This document shows positions 51,826-63,001 of a stretch of 64,000 nt of DNA, one piece after another. The translations under genes were made by a program, and so were the position numbers. The notes below the pieces were generated by a model. The model saw only the letters and a program-made list of their open reading frames with translations. It was not told where the DNA came from and searched no databases. The stretch covers positions 109,081 through 173,080 of the forward strand of contig NZ_RJLQ01000009.1 of assembly GCF_003833015.1 (NCBI RefSeq). Direction: 5' to 3'. How positions within the stretch are numbered: the first letter of the stretch is position 1; each line of letters begins with the position of its first letter. This DNA comes from Clostridium sp. E02. Its GTDB lineage: Bacteria > Bacillota > Clostridia > Lachnospirales > Lachnospiraceae.

Positions 51826-52761
51826 TTAACTTTTTTCAAATACCGTTCCTTCTAAAAGTTTATAACCACGAAGAAAATCACCTGCAACCATACGTTTTTT
51901 GCCTTGTAACTGTAACTCACGAATGGACAGACTTCCGTTTCCAGTTTTAACCATCAAATAGTCTTTTCCAGTCTCCACTACTTGACCGCATACTCCATCA
52001 TAATCCTTCGCTACCACATCTGCATTCCACAGTTTAAGAGTCTTTCCATTCCAGTTTGTATAGGCACTGGGCCATGGATTCAAACCACGGATTAGGCGTT
52101 CGATGGAAACCGCATCCATCGTCCAGTCGATGTTTCCCATGGATTTTTTTATCATACCCACATAATTCATCTTCGACTCGTCCTGTGGTTTTAACACAGC
52201 GGTTCCTTCTTCCATATTCTTTAATGTCTTTATAATCAGTTTTCCACCAATTGCACCAAGTTTATCGTGAAGAGAACCTCCCGTTTCTTTTGGGTCTAGT
52301 TCCACCTCTTCTTGGTCAAGCATATCCCCAGTATCCAAAGCTTCTGCCATCATCATGGTAGTGATTCCACTGGTTCGCTCTCCATCGATCACCGCATATT
52401 GAATGGGAGAGGCTCCCCGGTATTTGGGAAGAAGAGAGGCATGAATGTTTACACAGCCATGGGGAGGAATCGTAAGAATGCTTTTGGGAAGCAGCTGTCC
52501 AAAGGCCGCTACCACCATCACATCCGGAGCCAAATCAGTTAGTAACTGAACAAATTCCGGATCCCTTGCCTTCACCGGTTGGTAAACGGGAATCTGATAC
52601 TCCATCGCCTTTTCTTTCACCGGTGACATCTGTACTTCTTTTCCCCGTCCCTTTGGTTTATCCGGCTGTGTTACAACAGCGATTACATCGTGTCCAGCCT
52701 CAATCAAAGCACAAAGCGCAGGCACTGAAAATTGGGGCGTTCCCATAAAAATTATCCGCAT
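51826..52761 (-). CDS. fmt: Methionyl-tRNA formyltransferase
   Basis: The enzyme formylates initiator Met-tRNA using 10-formyl-THF. The 311-residue protein has IIFMGTPQFSVPALCALIEAGHDV at its start, the SLLP loop in CVNIHASLLPKYRGASPIQYAVIDGE with the catalytic His, TGDMLDQEEVEL and the C-terminal beta barrel beginning near 210. It follows def by 2 nt. With def it controls the formyl group on nascent chains, and it depends on the folate genes in this window. Confidence 0.98.
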   Translation of the reverse strand: MRIIFMGTPQFSVPALCALIEAGHDVIAVVTQPDKPKGRGKEVQMSPVKEKAMEYQIPVYQPVKARDPEFVQLLTDLAPDVMVVAAFGQLLPKSILTIPPHGCVNIHASLLPKYRGASPIQYAVIDGERTSGITTMMMAEALDTGDMLDQEEVELDPKETGGSLHDKLGAIGGKLIIKTLKNMEEGTAVLKPQDESKMNYVGMIKKSMGNIDWTMDAVSIERLIRGLNPWPSAYTNWNGKTLKLWNADVVAKDYDGVCGQVVETGKDYLMVKTGNGSLSIRELQLQGKKRMVAGDFLRGYKLLEGTVFEKS

Positions 52762-52763
52762 AT

Positions 52764-53252
52764 TTATTCAAAAACCTCCTCTTCCTCATCCATGGTCACA
52801 TCTTCTAGTTCCCCTTCTACTTTATTGACATAAAGTTCCCCATTTAAATGATCACATTCGTGACAAATTGCTCGTGCAAGAAAATCTTCTCCTTCTAACT
52901 CAAATAGCTGCATCTGAGTATCGTAGGCCCTTACCTTCACGTAGCTTGGTCTAATTACTGTACCTGACTTACCCGGCACACTCAAGCAGCCTTCCGGACC
53001 AGTCTGACTTCCTTTCATTTCAATGATCTCTGGATTGATTAAAACATACTGATTTCCGTCCTCTACATCAATCACAACGATCTGTTTTAAAATCCCAACT
53101 TGAGGAGCTGCAAGACCCACTCCACTTGCCTGGTACATCGTTTCAAACATATCTTCAATCAAATCGGTTATTCTTTGAGTCATCTCTTTTACCGGTTTGC
53201 ATTTCTTCGTTAAAATTTCATCACCTATTGTTCTAATCTTTCTAATAGCCAT
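52764..53252 (-). CDS. def: Peptide deformylase
   Basis: Peptide deformylase removes the formyl group from new proteins. The 162-residue metalloenzyme has the three motifs: GVGLAAPQVG, EGCLSVPG and HECDHLNG. It is the type I/III short class. A final acidic tail (EGELEDVTMDEEEEVFE) extends beyond the core. It follows priA by 18 nt. Confidence 0.98.
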   Translation of the reverse strand: MAIRKIRTIGDEILTKKCKPVKEMTQRITDLIEDMFETMYQASGVGLAAPQVGILKQIVVIDVEDGNQYVLINPEIIEMKGSQTGPEGCLSVPGKSGTVIRPSYVKVRAYDTQMQLFELEGEDFLARAICHECDHLNGELYVNKVEGELEDVTMDEEEEVFE

Positions 53253-53270
53253 AATCTTCTATCCTCTCAT

Positions 53271-55499
53271 TTATGAAAAATCGTATTGGATCAACACCTG
53301 ATCAAATAATTCTGGTTGGTGTTCAAAAAAATCATCAAACTGATCCCTGATTTTAATTAGTATATCATAATTTTCTTGTTTCAAGTATAAAATTTTTCTA
53401 TATATATCATTAATTTTATAGACAGATGCTTCAACTGGGCCGATTGTTTCTATCTTTTTCTGTTCGGTAAAGGGGGTTATATGTCTGGTTGCTGCTTCCG
53501 CTGCTTTTCTCAGTGCAGGCTCATTTTTTGAGGAAAACTGAACCGTCAGCAATCCACTTGAGGGAGGATATTTCATCATTCGCCGATATGCCATCTCCTG
53601 CTTGTAGAAGGCTTCATAATCCTGGGCTGCTGCCGTGACTATGCTGTAATGCTCTGGGCTATAGGTCTGAATTACAACATCGCCTTGCTTCTTATCCCTT
53701 CCAGCTCTCCCCGCTGACTGAGTCAAAAGCTGAAAGGTACGTTCTGCCGACCGATAATCCGGGGTATTTAATGATAAGTCGGCAGCCAGAACCCCCACCA
53801 GCGTCACATTGGGAAAATCATGGCCTTTTACAATCATCTGTGTCCCGATTAAGATATCCGCTTCTCCTTCCGAAAAGGCCGATAATATGGATTCATGTCC
53901 CCCTTTTTTTCTGGTAGTATCTAAATCCATACGAAGTATTCCCGCTTGGGGAAATAGTTTTTTTATCATCAGTTCGATCTTTTGAGTCCCCACCCCAAAA
54001 TCCGCAATGTAAGGAGATCCGCATGCCGGGCACCGGTCCGGCATCTTGATTCCATAACCACAATAATGACAAACCAATCTATGGTTGTTATGAAGCGTTA
54101 GACTCACATCACAATGAGGACACCGAATGGCTTCCCCACAAGATCGACACGACACAAAATTAGAATATCCTCTCCGATTGATAAAGAGCATAATCTGCTC
54201 TCGTTTCTCTAACCGATCCTTGATCAGCGACTGTAGTTTACGACTAAATATAGATTTATTCCCTTCTTTTAATTCCCTTCGTAAATCCACCACCGCCACA
54301 CGGGCCAGGCTGCTATCTTTTTTAGCTCTTTCTGTCAGATGAAACAGTTTAAACTCACCCCTTAACGCTTTAGAATACGCCTCTAAAGAGGGCGTTGCCG
54401 AACCAAGAACCACAGATGCGTGCTGCATAGAAGCTCGTTTTACCGCCACCTCTCTGGCATGGTACCTTGGGACTGTTTCACTTTTGTAAGCACCTTCGTG
54501 TTCCTCATCTATAATAATAAGCCCAAGATTTGAAAAGGGAGTAAACAAGGCAGAACGGGGGCCTATCATAATATCGACCTCACCATTTTTCGCCCGTTCA
54601 AACTGATCATAACGTTCTCCGGCAGACAAACGGGAATTAATAATAGAAACCCGGTTACCGAATCTACCGTAAAATCGCATTACAGTCTGGTAGGTCAGCG
54701 CAATTTCCGGAATCAAAACAATCACCTGTCTACCATCTAAAATCACATGCTCAATTAGTTCCATATATACTTCTGTCTTTCCACTTCCAGTAATTCCATG
54801 GATCAGATAGGTGTAGTTGATATTCTTTGTATCATCCTGACAAAAACAATCTACAATCGTTTGCTGTTCCCCATTCAAATGGGTTTTGAGTCCCGTTTGT
54901 TTCAGCTCTCGAATGGGATTTCTATATATCTCTTCGGTTATAAGGCCTATCATTCCTTTCTCTATCAGGGGTTTTAAGGTGGTCGCAGATAGATTCATCT
55001 GATTTACAGCTATCTCATAGGGAATCACCGGATTCATTAACAAAGCCTGAAAAAGCCGGACTCGTGCCTTATAATTTTTTCTTTCTGCTTCTTTTAAAGC
55101 CTTCATGAGCGCTTCCGGTTCTAACTGACTTTTCACTATTTTTTTTTCTCTGGGTTTTACCTTTTGCTTAATCGGAAGAACTGTTTTTAAAGCCTGATTC
55201 ATGGTGGAACCATACTGAGCTTTCAGCCACCATGCCAAGGATATAAGCAAAGATTCTGCCGACACTCCGTCGGTCACAATTCCGGTAATACTTTTAATTT
55301 TATCAGGATCATAATCCGGCTGAGAGGTCACACCCACTACATATCCTTTTCGCACAGAATTCCCTCTGCCGAAAGGAATCAGAACCCTAGTACCAACCAA
55401 AACCTGACCAAGAAGGTCATCTGGTATCCGATAATCGAAGGTTCTGTCTACTTTTTCATGGGATATATCTATGATAATCCGGGCATACGTTTCAGTCAT
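53271..55499 (-). CDS. priA: Primosomal protein N' (replication restart helicase PriA)
   Basis: PriA reloads the replisome at stalled forks. The 742-residue protein has the N-terminal DNA-binding domain, Walker A GITGSGKTEVYMEL (about 225-238), DEEH box IIDEEHEGAYKSE, helicase motifs GSATPS and QSAGRAGR, and an eight-cysteine zinc region CRSCGEAIRCPHCD then CHYCGYGIKMPDRCPACG. The start MTETYAR has GGAGG 5 nt upstream; nine extra codons are rejected. It follows murF by 33 nt. Confidence 0.97.
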   Translation of the reverse strand: MTETYARIIIDISHEKVDRTFDYRIPDDLLGQVLVGTRVLIPFGRGNSVRKGYVVGVTSQPDYDPDKIKSITGIVTDGVSAESLLISLAWWLKAQYGSTMNQALKTVLPIKQKVKPREKKIVKSQLEPEALMKALKEAERKNYKARVRLFQALLMNPVIPYEIAVNQMNLSATTLKPLIEKGMIGLITEEIYRNPIRELKQTGLKTHLNGEQQTIVDCFCQDDTKNINYTYLIHGITGSGKTEVYMELIEHVILDGRQVIVLIPEIALTYQTVMRFYGRFGNRVSIINSRLSAGERYDQFERAKNGEVDIMIGPRSALFTPFSNLGLIIIDEEHEGAYKSETVPRYHAREVAVKRASMQHASVVLGSATPSLEAYSKALRGEFKLFHLTERAKKDSSLARVAVVDLRRELKEGNKSIFSRKLQSLIKDRLEKREQIMLFINRRGYSNFVSCRSCGEAIRCPHCDVSLTLHNNHRLVCHYCGYGIKMPDRCPACGSPYIADFGVGTQKIELMIKKLFPQAGILRMDLDTTRKKGGHESILSAFSEGEADILIGTQMIVKGHDFPNVTLVGVLAADLSLNTPDYRSAERTFQLLTQSAGRAGRDKKQGDVVIQTYSPEHYSIVTAAAQDYEAFYKQEMAYRRMMKYPPSSGLLTVQFSSKNEPALRKAAEAATRHITPFTEQKKIETIGPVEASVYKINDIYRKILYLKQENYDILIKIRDQFDDFFEHQPELFDQVLIQYDFS

Positions 55500-55532
55500 T
55501 TTTTCCTCCAGCTTCACATGTGTCATATCCTT

Positions 55533-56906
55533 TTATAGGACCGAATGAAATTGATTGGCTATTTGCCCCAGTTTCATACTGTTAGATCCTTTAAACAGGA
55601 CACAATCTCCTTCCTGTAACTCCTTTTTCAAATACGAAAGCAGAGAAGACTGCTCCATAAATTCAAGCACCTGAATGTGGGGAGCCAGTTCCCTAACTGC
55701 TCTTGCAATCTCACCAGCCAATTCTCCCAATGTTACAACTTCATAAACCGGATGTGCGGCGATGTATTCTCCTATTTCATAATGATAGGAACGAGCTCCT
55801 TCCCCAAGTTCCTTCATATCGGCAAGAACCGCAATTCTTCTTTTGGCTTTCTTCATGGAATTCAAGACTTCCAGTCCAGCTTTCATCGAAACCGGACTGG
55901 CATTATACGTATCATCAATTACAGTCAGATCGTTCGTCTCATAAATTTGCTGACGATTTTTAAAGCCAGTAAACGTACGGAGCGCATCCACTGCTTTTTC
56001 CATTGGGATTTTACATTCTACTGCCACTGCGAGAGATACCATGGCATTTAAAACGTTGTGGTTCCCCATAACCGACAAGCGGACTGGAACTTTATTTTCC
56101 CCATGGACGGCTGTAAATACAGGAAAACCTTCTTCTAAATGCACGTTCTCTGCACGGTAATCACAATGAGAACCGGTTCCGTAATAGATCGTTTTACAGC
56201 CCTTTTTTGCTTTCGTATTTTTTAATAATTCATCATCTCCATTTAAGAATAGAGTTCCACCTTCTAAAAGACCATCCTGAATCGTCAATTTCTCTTTGTA
56301 TATATTTTCTCTGGAACCAAGCTGTTCAATATGGGTGATTCCAACATTAGTTATCACTGCCATTTGTATGTTTGCGATTTTTGTAATCACAGTTAATTCT
56401 CCTGGCTCGCTCATTCCAAGTTCAATGACTCCGATTTCATCCTCAGGTGTGATCTCCGATAATGCAATAGGAACCCCCACCTGGCTATTGCTGTTTCCTG
56501 GTGTTTTATAAACCCGATAGCTTGCGCTCAAGGCACAAGAGATCATCTCGCGCGTTGTCGTCTTCCCAACGCTCCCTGTTATCCCTATGAGCGGCAGGTT
56601 AAGGAGCCTCCGGTAATAACTTCCAATCGCCTGCAGAGCCTTTTTGGTATCCGCAACGCGTATAAATGCTTTTTGTGAATCACTGGTATCGTGTCGACTG
56701 GTTAAGACAGCAACAGCCCCCTGTTCCAATGCCTGATTAATAAAATTGTGCGCATCCACTTTCTCCCCAATGATAGGAACAAACAGATCATTGCCTTTCA
56801 TGGTTCTGGAGTCTATACTTATATGCGTTAGAATGGTCTCTTCCTTCCCACTAAGGAGTCTGCCTCCTGTTGCAAGAAGAATGTCTTTCACCCTTATATT
56901 TACCAT
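55533..56906 (-). CDS. murF: UDP-N-acetylmuramoyl-tripeptide:D-alanyl-D-alanine ligase
   Basis: MurF adds D-Ala-D-Ala to the peptidoglycan precursor. The 457-residue protein has the N-terminal domain with VKDILLATGGRLLSG, the ATP loop GITGSVGKTTTREMI (about 105-119), GNSNSQVGVPIALSEI, GTxE-type NVGITHIEQLGS and the C-terminal DDTYNASPVSMKAGLEVL. The start MVNIRVK has GGAGG 5 nt upstream; 12 extra upstream codons are rejected. It follows murE after a hairpin. Confidence 0.97.
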   Translation of the reverse strand: MVNIRVKDILLATGGRLLSGKEETILTHISIDSRTMKGNDLFVPIIGEKVDAHNFINQALEQGAVAVLTSRHDTSDSQKAFIRVADTKKALQAIGSYYRRLLNLPLIGITGSVGKTTTREMISCALSASYRVYKTPGNSNSQVGVPIALSEITPEDEIGVIELGMSEPGELTVITKIANIQMAVITNVGITHIEQLGSRENIYKEKLTIQDGLLEGGTLFLNGDDELLKNTKAKKGCKTIYYGTGSHCDYRAENVHLEEGFPVFTAVHGENKVPVRLSVMGNHNVLNAMVSLAVAVECKIPMEKAVDALRTFTGFKNRQQIYETNDLTVIDDTYNASPVSMKAGLEVLNSMKKAKRRIAVLADMKELGEGARSYHYEIGEYIAAHPVYEVVTLGELAGEIARAVRELAPHIQVLEFMEQSSLLSYLKKELQEGDCVLFKGSNSMKLGQIANQFHSVL

Positions 56907-56959
56907 GGTTTCCTCCAATTCTTGTACGTCAACACCGCACAACTTTCTATCAACCGTGC

Positions 56960-57000
56960 AAATGCCGAAAGCCGAATTTTCTCTTCAGCTCCCGGCATTT
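56960..57000 (-). other. Long imperfect hairpin between murE and murF
   Basis: AAATGCCG pairs with CGGCATTT and inner AGCTGAA with TTCGGCT, separated by a 2-nt mismatch on each side. There is no T run after it, so it is probably not a full terminator but could slow or process the transcript. Confidence 0.45.
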
Positions 57001-57005
57001 CCTTA

Positions 57006-58493
57006 CTATTTTTTTGTATCACTAATGTTAAATTCAGGACTATCCACTATCTTTAGAATTTCTTCCCGATCTGAAAAATGGTGACGGACACCATTTGCTT
57101 CCTGATAATCCTCATGTCCTTTCCCAATGACCGCTATCATATCACCAGGATTGCAGTGACACAAACTGTATCGGATCGCTTCTCTACGGTCTGGAATTTC
57201 AATAAAAGTCCCTCCCGTTTTTTTCATACTACCCCTGATATCAGCAATAATATCTTCTGTCTTTTCAAAACGGGAATTATCTGCCGTTATGATCGTATAA
57301 TCAGCCAGACGTCCCGCGCAGTCTCCCATAGAATAGCGGCGGTCCTTGGAACGATTTCCACCACAGCCAAACACACAAACCAAACGTTTTGGATTATAGT
57401 CCCGTAAGGTGGTAAGAAGACTTTCCATACTGATCGCATTATGAGCATAATCTACGATTACTGTACATTTTTCAGAGGAATATACAATTTCCATACGTCC
57501 ATTGACGCTTAGATTCTCTAATCCATGGCAGATCTTATCTTTCGGCAGATTAAGAAAGCTTAAAACGCTGACCGCCGCCAATGCATTGGCTACATTAAAG
57601 CGTCCCGGTATATTAACCCGAACTGGAAGCTCATAACGCCCTTTTACATCAAATTCCACTCCAACAAAATCAGGCTCAGACAGATAGCGAATCTCTTCCG
57701 CTTTAAAATCAGTTCCTTCCTGATCCAGAGAAAAAGAATAAACCGGACAAGTAGCATTCTTAACAACTTCATCCCAGTGGGCATCGTCTTTGTTCATGAT
57801 TCCAACTTTGGAGCACTGAAAAATCTTTGACTTATAAGAGAGATACTCTAAAAAATCTTCATGTTCATCCGGCCCGATATGATCTGGGGATATATTCGTA
57901 AACAAACCATAGTCAAAGACAATTCCCTCTACCCGATGCATTTTAAATGCCTGAGAGGAAACCTCCATTACCACATATTGGCAGCCTTCTAATCGCATTT
58001 GGTGAAATGCCTCATGAAGCTGATAGGATTCAGGGGTTGTATTTGCTGTCTTTTGTACATCCGATCCAATCACAATCCCAGTGGTTCCGATCATGCCTAC
58101 TTTTTTTCCGCAAGACTCCAATATCGTCTTGATCATATGAGTTGTTGTTGTTTTCCCCTTGGTACCAGTTACTCCAATCATAATCATCTGTTTCGCTGGT
58201 TGCCCAAATCTTGCAGCCGATAAAAGTGCCAGTGCTTCTCTTGAATTATGTACTAGGATTGCAGTTACACCATCTGGAACTGGCACCTTTTGTTCCACGA
58301 TTAGAACCGTCACTCCTGCTGCCACAACTTCTGGGATAAACTCATGAGAATCAATCCTAGTTCCTTTTGTACAAACAAAAACAGCCCCTGCTTTTGCTTT
58401 CCTGGAATCGTAAACCAATTCCTCTACCTCTGTCTCAAGACTTCCCTGTAACAGCTCAAACCCAATGCCTGAGAGCCAATCTTTTAATTTCAT
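57006..58493 (-). CDS. murE: UDP-N-acetylmuramyl-tripeptide synthetase MurE
   Basis: MurE adds the third peptide residue to UDP-MurNAc-L-Ala-D-Glu. The 495-residue Mur ligase has ATP loop GVTGTKGKTTTTHMI (about 108-122), the carbamylated-lysine region, VVMEVSSQAFKMHRVEGI, DYAHNAISMESLL and CGGNRSKDRRYSMG. The substrate loop is DNSR (in TADNSRFEKTED): the Arg that binds meso-diaminopimelate is kept but the usual Pro of DNPR is Ser. Meso-DAP specificity is inferred. GGAGG precedes the ATG. It follows the formate-THF ligase by 12 nt. Confidence 0.96.
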   Translation of the reverse strand: MKLKDWLSGIGFELLQGSLETEVEELVYDSRKAKAGAVFVCTKGTRIDSHEFIPEVVAAGVTVLIVEQKVPVPDGVTAILVHNSREALALLSAARFGQPAKQMIMIGVTGTKGKTTTTHMIKTILESCGKKVGMIGTTGIVIGSDVQKTANTTPESYQLHEAFHQMRLEGCQYVVMEVSSQAFKMHRVEGIVFDYGLFTNISPDHIGPDEHEDFLEYLSYKSKIFQCSKVGIMNKDDAHWDEVVKNATCPVYSFSLDQEGTDFKAEEIRYLSEPDFVGVEFDVKGRYELPVRVNIPGRFNVANALAAVSVLSFLNLPKDKICHGLENLSVNGRMEIVYSSEKCTVIVDYAHNAISMESLLTTLRDYNPKRLVCVFGCGGNRSKDRRYSMGDCAGRLADYTIITADNSRFEKTEDIIADIRGSMKKTGGTFIEIPDRREAIRYSLCHCNPGDMIAVIGKGHEDYQEANGVRHHFSDREEILKIVDSPEFNISDTKK

Positions 58494-58505
58494 ATAACCT
58501 CCAAA

Positions 58506-60176
58506 TTAGAATAATCCTGTGATTACTCCATTATTATTAACATCAATTTTATCTGCTGCTGGCTTCTTAGGTAAACCTGGCATGGTCATAATGGCTCCTG
58601 TTATTACAACAACAAAACCAGCTCCGGCAGAAACATAAGCATCTCGCACATTAATATCAAACTCTTGTGGACGGCCCAGTTTTGTCTGGTCATCGGATAA
58701 AGAATATTGTGTCTTTGCCATACAAACAGGAAGATTACCAAATCCCATTTCTTCTATCTTTTTTAACGCTCTCATGGCTGCTGGAGCATAGGTTACCCCT
58801 TTTGCTCCATAAATCTCACTTGCAACGGTAGTGATTTTATCTTTTAATCCCATATCATCTGGATATAGAAGCGTAAAATTGCTTTTTTTGTTGTCTAATG
58901 TGGAAAGCACCTTATGTGCAAGTTCTCTGCCGCCTTCTCCACCGTTCTCCCATACTCTGGAAAGTGCAAATTCGCAGCCTTTCTTTTCGCAAAAATGTTT
59001 TATAAACTGATACTCAGCCTCTGTATCTGTAACAAAAGAATTCAAAGTCACAATAACAGGAACTTTGTATTTTTGCATGTTTTCAATGTGCTTTTCCAGG
59101 TTCACAATCCCTTTTTCTAGTGCAGTAAGATTCTCTACTTTTAACTGGTCTTTCGCCACTCCACCGTTATATTTTAATGCTCTTACGGTTGCCACCAGTA
59201 CGATGGCATCTGGTTTTAATCCAGCTTTCCGGCATTTGATATCCATGAATTTTTCCGCACCAAGATCGGCCCCAAATCCAGCTTCTGTCACTACAATATC
59301 GGACAATTTCAATGCTGTTTTTGTAGCCCTCACACTGTTGCAGCCATGAGCGATGTTCGCAAACGGGCCACCATGAACAATCGCAGCCGTATGTTCTAGC
59401 GTCTGGATCAAATTTGGCTTTAAAGCGTCTTTTAAAAGTGCCGCCATCGCTCCTACTGCATGAAGCTGGCTGGCAGTTACTGGGTCTCCTGCATAATTAT
59501 ATGCGACAATGATCTTTCCTAGCCGTTCTTTTAAGTCATTCATGTCATCTGCCAGGCACAAAATTGCCATAATCTCAGACGCGACCGTTATAACAAAATG
59601 ATCTTCTCTAACAAACCCATCTGCTTTGGAGCCAATCCCAACAACAACATTTCTAAGGGCACGGTCATTCATATCCAGACACCGTTTCCAGAGTATCTGC
59701 CTGGTATCGATCTCCAGTGCATTCCCCTGATGGATGTGATTATCCAATAAAGCGGATAATAAATTATTGGCAGAAGTAATGGCATGAAAATCTCCAGTAA
59801 AATGCAGGTTTAAATCTTCCATGGGAACGACCTGGGCATATCCACCTCCAGCCGCACCACCTTTGATGCCAAAGCATGGCCCAAGAGAGGGTTCCCTTAA
59901 TGCAATCATAGCTTTCTTTCCCATCTTGCCAAATGCCTGTCCAAGACCCACCGTCGTTGTGGTTTTTCCTTCTCCTGCTGGAGTGGGATTAATAGCTGTA
60001 ACAAGCACTAGTTTTCCGTCTGGGCGGTCTTTTACCTGATCCCATAACTCGTCGGAAAGTTTTGCCTTATATTTCCCATAAAGTTCTAAATCATCTTCAT
60101 TGATTCCATATGCCAAAGCCACATCTTTAATGGGAATCATCGTTGCATCCTGCGCGATTTCAATATCTGTTTTCAT
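58506..60176 (-). CDS. fhs: Formate-tetrahydrofolate ligase
   Basis: This ligase joins formate to THF with ATP, giving 10-formyl-THF for purines, fMet and, in acetogens, the Wood-Ljungdahl methyl branch. The 556-residue protein has [19 protein letters not shown] (P-loop, about 62-80), [22 protein letters not shown] and FTGDFHAIT, all nearly diagnostic. The start is the ATG with GGAGG 9 nt upstream. It is common in Lachnospiraceae without acetogenesis. It lies between ftsK and murE. Confidence 0.98.
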   Translation of the reverse strand: MKTDIEIAQDATMIPIKDVALAYGINEDDLELYGKYKAKLSDELWDQVKDRPDGKLVLVTAINPTPAGEGKTTTTVGLGQAFGKMGKKAMIALREPSLGPCFGIKGGAAGGGYAQVVPMEDLNLHFTGDFHAITSANNLLSALLDNHIHQGNALEIDTRQILWKRCLDMNDRALRNVVVGIGSKADGFVREDHFVITVASEIMAILCLADDMNDLKERLGKIIVAYNYAGDPVTASQLHAVGAMAALLKDALKPNLIQTLEHTAAIVHGGPFANIAHGCNSVRATKTALKLSDIVVTEAGFGADLGAEKFMDIKCRKAGLKPDAIVLVATVRALKYNGGVAKDQLKVENLTALEKGIVNLEKHIENMQKYKVPVIVTLNSFVTDTEAEYQFIKHFCEKKGCEFALSRVWENGGEGGRELAHKVLSTLDNKKSNFTLLYPDDMGLKDKITTVASEIYGAKGVTYAPAAMRALKKIEEMGFGNLPVCMAKTQYSLSDDQTKLGRPQEFDINVRDAYVSAGAGFVVVITGAIMTMPGLPKKPAADKIDVNNNGVITGLF

Positions 60177-60222
60177 CAAAAATATCCTCCTTATATGTAT
60201 GTAAGGGAACCCCCTAATTATA

Positions 60223-62940
60223 TTACTGATTCATCATCGCTTCAAACGCTTCCATAGCCATTAGCACTTTTCTTGGCTTCGTTCCCTCTTCTTCTCCAAC
60301 AACCCCTGCTTCTGATAGCTGATCCATGATTCTTGCAGCACGATTAAAGCCTATTTTAAACATTCTTTGTAACATGCCAATGGAGGCTTTATCTTTCTCG
60401 ATGATGAATTTCCCTGCTTGAGTAAAGTATTCATCGCGATCACTGGTACCACCTTTCACTTCTCCCCCAGAAGAGGAAGAGGTAATCATATTCTCTACTT
60501 CTGGATTATACTGAGCCGTCATTCCTTGTTCAATTAAGTAGTTTACCACTTTTGACACTTCCGTATCTGAAATAAACGCTCCCTGAACCCGCATGGGTTT
60601 TGGATAACCGGCAGGGTAAAACAACATATCACCTTTTCCAAGGAGTTTTTCCGCACCATTCATATCAATAATGGTTCTGGAATCCACTCCAGAGGATACT
60701 GCAAATGCGACCCGGGAAGGTACATTGGCTTTGATCAGTCCTGTAATTACATTAACAGACGGTCTTTGCGTTGCAATGACCAGATGAATTCCTGCCGCAC
60801 GGGCAAGCTGAGCGAGCCGGCAGATGGCATCCTCTACCTCTCCAGGTGCAACCATCATAAGATCAGCAAGCTCATCTATGATAATCACGATCTGTGGCAT
60901 CCGTTCCGGCTTGTCTTCCATTTCAATATCCTTTAAACCGTCAACCTTTGCGTTATAGCCCGTGATTTCTCTTACATTGTACTGGGCGAATTTATTATAA
61001 CGGTCCGTCATTTCCGCTACCGCCCAGTTTAATGCACCAGATGCCTTCTTCGGATCCGTGACCACTGGAAGGAATAGATGTGGAATGCCGTTATAAACGC
61101 TTAATTCTACCACCTTTGGGTCAATCATAATCATTTTTACTTCTTCCGGATCTGCCTTGTAAATAATGCTCATAATCAACGTATTGATGCAGACGGATTT
61201 ACCTGAACCAGTGGCTCCGGCAATTAGCAGGTGAGGCATCTTTGCAATATCCGTAACCACGACCTGTCCACCAATATCTTTCCCCACTGCAAAGGCTATT
61301 TTAGAGGTATGCTTTTGAAAATTATCCGCTTCCAAAATATCACGAAGATAAACCATATTATTCTCTTTATTGGGTACCTCAATCCCTACCGCTGATTTCC
61401 CGGGAATTGGTGCCTCGATCCGGATATCAGCTGCAGCCAGACTTAATTTAATATCATCGGTAAGAGAAACAATTTTACTTACTTTTACTCCCTGTTCCGG
61501 ATGAAGTTCATACCTGGTTACCGAAGGTCCGCAGCTTATATTGGTCACAGTTACGCCTACGCCAAAGTTTTTCAACGTTCGCTGGAGTTTAACAGCTGTT
61601 TCTTTGTATTCGCGATCAGAAAAAGCAGTTGCCTTCCCCTTTTTCAACAGTGAAAGAGGGGGAGAATGATATTCCGGCTTGATCACTTTCTTCTTGTGAG
61701 CGATCTCCTGACTGACCGTTTTGTTGCCCTCTTTGTCCGCTTCATTTCGTTTGGTTTCTAACTTTTTCTTCAGTGCTTCCGTATCCGATTCAATAATTTT
61801 TCCAGAAGCCGTCACAACCTGTTTCTTTTCTTCTGGAATGGAGAATGTCTCATGGTCACTATTTTCTGTGTCCGTATCCTCAATGGGTTCAAATTCATCG
61901 AAAACCTCTATCTCCTTTAATGTCCGACTCTCTTTTTTCTTATATGCTGCAGTGTCATCAGGCAAATCAGAACATGATGGAACCTTATCATCCGGTTCAA
62001 AAGGAACGGTATCTTCTTTCTCATCTATGGAAGGAAAAATACTTCCACGGAAAACATCAGGTGAATCAGAAACTGTTAAAGCAGATAGACGTTCTGATTC
62101 CCTGCCCAAATCGTATTCTGGTTCTGAAGGATTGCATTCCATCTCCTCAGTTTCCGGTTCATACAATCCTTTTGAATGTGAATCATCAATTGTTTGTTCA
62201 GAAGAAGCTGTTAAATTCGTAACATCTAAGTTAACACCTCGTAATTTTTGTTCTTCTTTTCGTTTCCTTCTGGCTTCCTGTCTTTCTGCATGAATCTCCA
62301 AATGCATGTCCACGTTCTCTTTTGCGTGGCGATAAGCCTTACCACTTCCTTTTTTCACTACATTTACAAAAGACTTTTCTGTGATACAAACTGCCGAAAC
62401 AATCAAAAGCACCAATAAAACCAAGTATGCACCCACCACTCCTATGATGGCAGTCAGTCCCTCTGCAAGAAGTCCTCCAAGAAGCCCACCGCCGATTCCA
62501 CTAACGGATGCTTCCAGATATATACCAATCAGACCTGTATCTCCGCCTGTCTTTGCTCCAAAAAGAAGCTGTAATAAACCACACAAAGAAACCAGCGCCA
62601 GTACAAAGGAAGCCAGTTTAAAAGCTGCCCTTGGATTTCCCTGGTTTGAAATATAAAATGTAGTTGCTGAAAATAGCAACACCGGAGCGATATATCCGAT
62701 TCCTCCAAATATGCCAAGCTGCACGCTTCGTAAAAAATCACCTACCATACCACATAGATGAAAATTACTTAAAAATAAAATGGAAGCTGCTGCAAATGAC
62801 ATAATAATTACAACTTCTGAGTGGATAAATTCTGGTTCCGGCAGAATTACTTTCTTCCTATTGGTCGTACTTTTTGCTCTCCCGCTCTTTGGTTTTGTCC
62901 CTTTTTTTTGTGTAGTCTTATTCTTCGTTGTCTCAGGCAC
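60223..62940 (-). CDS. FtsK/SpoIIIE family DNA translocase
   Basis: This membrane DNA pump clears chromosomes from the division or sporulation septum. The 905-residue protein has a basic N-terminus, four membrane helices (about 42-205), a long acidic Glu/Ser/Pro-rich linker (about 215-420), and the motor domain with Walker [18 protein letters not shown] (about 575-591), Walker [13 protein letters not shown] and [29 protein letters not shown]-terminal gamma winged-helix domain ([22 protein letters not shown]) recognises orienting sequences. The start is GTG with GGGGGAAG upstream. Whether it serves vegetative division, sporulation or both is not settled by sequence. Confidence 0.96.
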   Translation of the reverse strand: MPETTKNKTTQKKGTKPKSGRAKSTTNRKKVILPEPEFIHSEVVIIMSFAAASILFLSNFHLCGMVGDFLRSVQLGIFGGIGYIAPVLLFSATTFYISNQGNPRAAFKLASFVLALVSLCGLLQLLFGAKTGGDTGLIGIYLEASVSGIGGGLLGGLLAEGLTAIIGVVGAYLVLLVLLIVSAVCITEKSFVNVVKKGSGKAYRHAKENVDMHLEIHAERQEARRKRKEEQKLRGVNLDVTNLTASSEQTIDDSHSKGLYEPETEEMECNPSEPEYDLGRESERLSALTVSDSPDVFRGSIFPSIDEKEDTVPFEPDDKVPSCSDLPDDTAAYKKKESRTLKEIEVFDEFEPIEDTDTENSDHETFSIPEEKKQVVTASGKIIESDTEALKKKLETKRNEADKEGNKTVSQEIAHKKKVIKPEYHSPPLSLLKKGKATAFSDREYKETAVKLQRTLKNFGVGVTVTNISCGPSVTRYELHPEQGVKVSKIVSLTDDIKLSLAAADIRIEAPIPGKSAVGIEVPNKENNMVYLRDILEADNFQKHTSKIAFAVGKDIGGQVVVTDIAKMPHLLIAGATGSGKSVCINTLIMSIIYKADPEEVKMIMIDPKVVELSVYNGIPHLFLPVVTDPKKASGALNWAVAEMTDRYNKFAQYNVREITGYNAKVDGLKDIEMEDKPERMPQIVIIIDELADLMMVAPGEVEDAICRLAQLARAAGIHLVIATQRPSVNVITGLIKANVPSRVAFAVSSGVDSRTIIDMNGAEKLLGKGDMLFYPAGYPKPMRVQGAFISDTEVSKVVNYLIEQGMTAQYNPEVENMITSSSSGGEVKGGTSDRDEYFTQAGKFIIEKDKASIGMLQRMFKIGFNRAARIMDQLSEAGVVGEEEGTKPRKVLMAMEAFEAMMNQ

Positions 62941-62969
62941 AATTCTTCCCCCTTCTATCCATTGTTATC

Positions 62970-62998
62970 AGTATACAAAAAAAACGGGAGAATTGCAA
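62970..62998 (-). promoter_or_regulatory. Sigma-A promoter of ftsK
   Basis: TTGCAA (62993-62998), 17-nt spacer, TATACT (62970-62975). It lies immediately after the tepA-like stop codon, in the 61-nt gap. Confidence 0.8.
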
Positions 62999-63001
62999 CG
63001 A

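Noticed and set aside
61721..62293. 190-residue plus-strand frame opposite the ftsK linker
   Set aside because: Ser-rich antisense of the acidic linker, a common artefact; no promoter or ribosome site.
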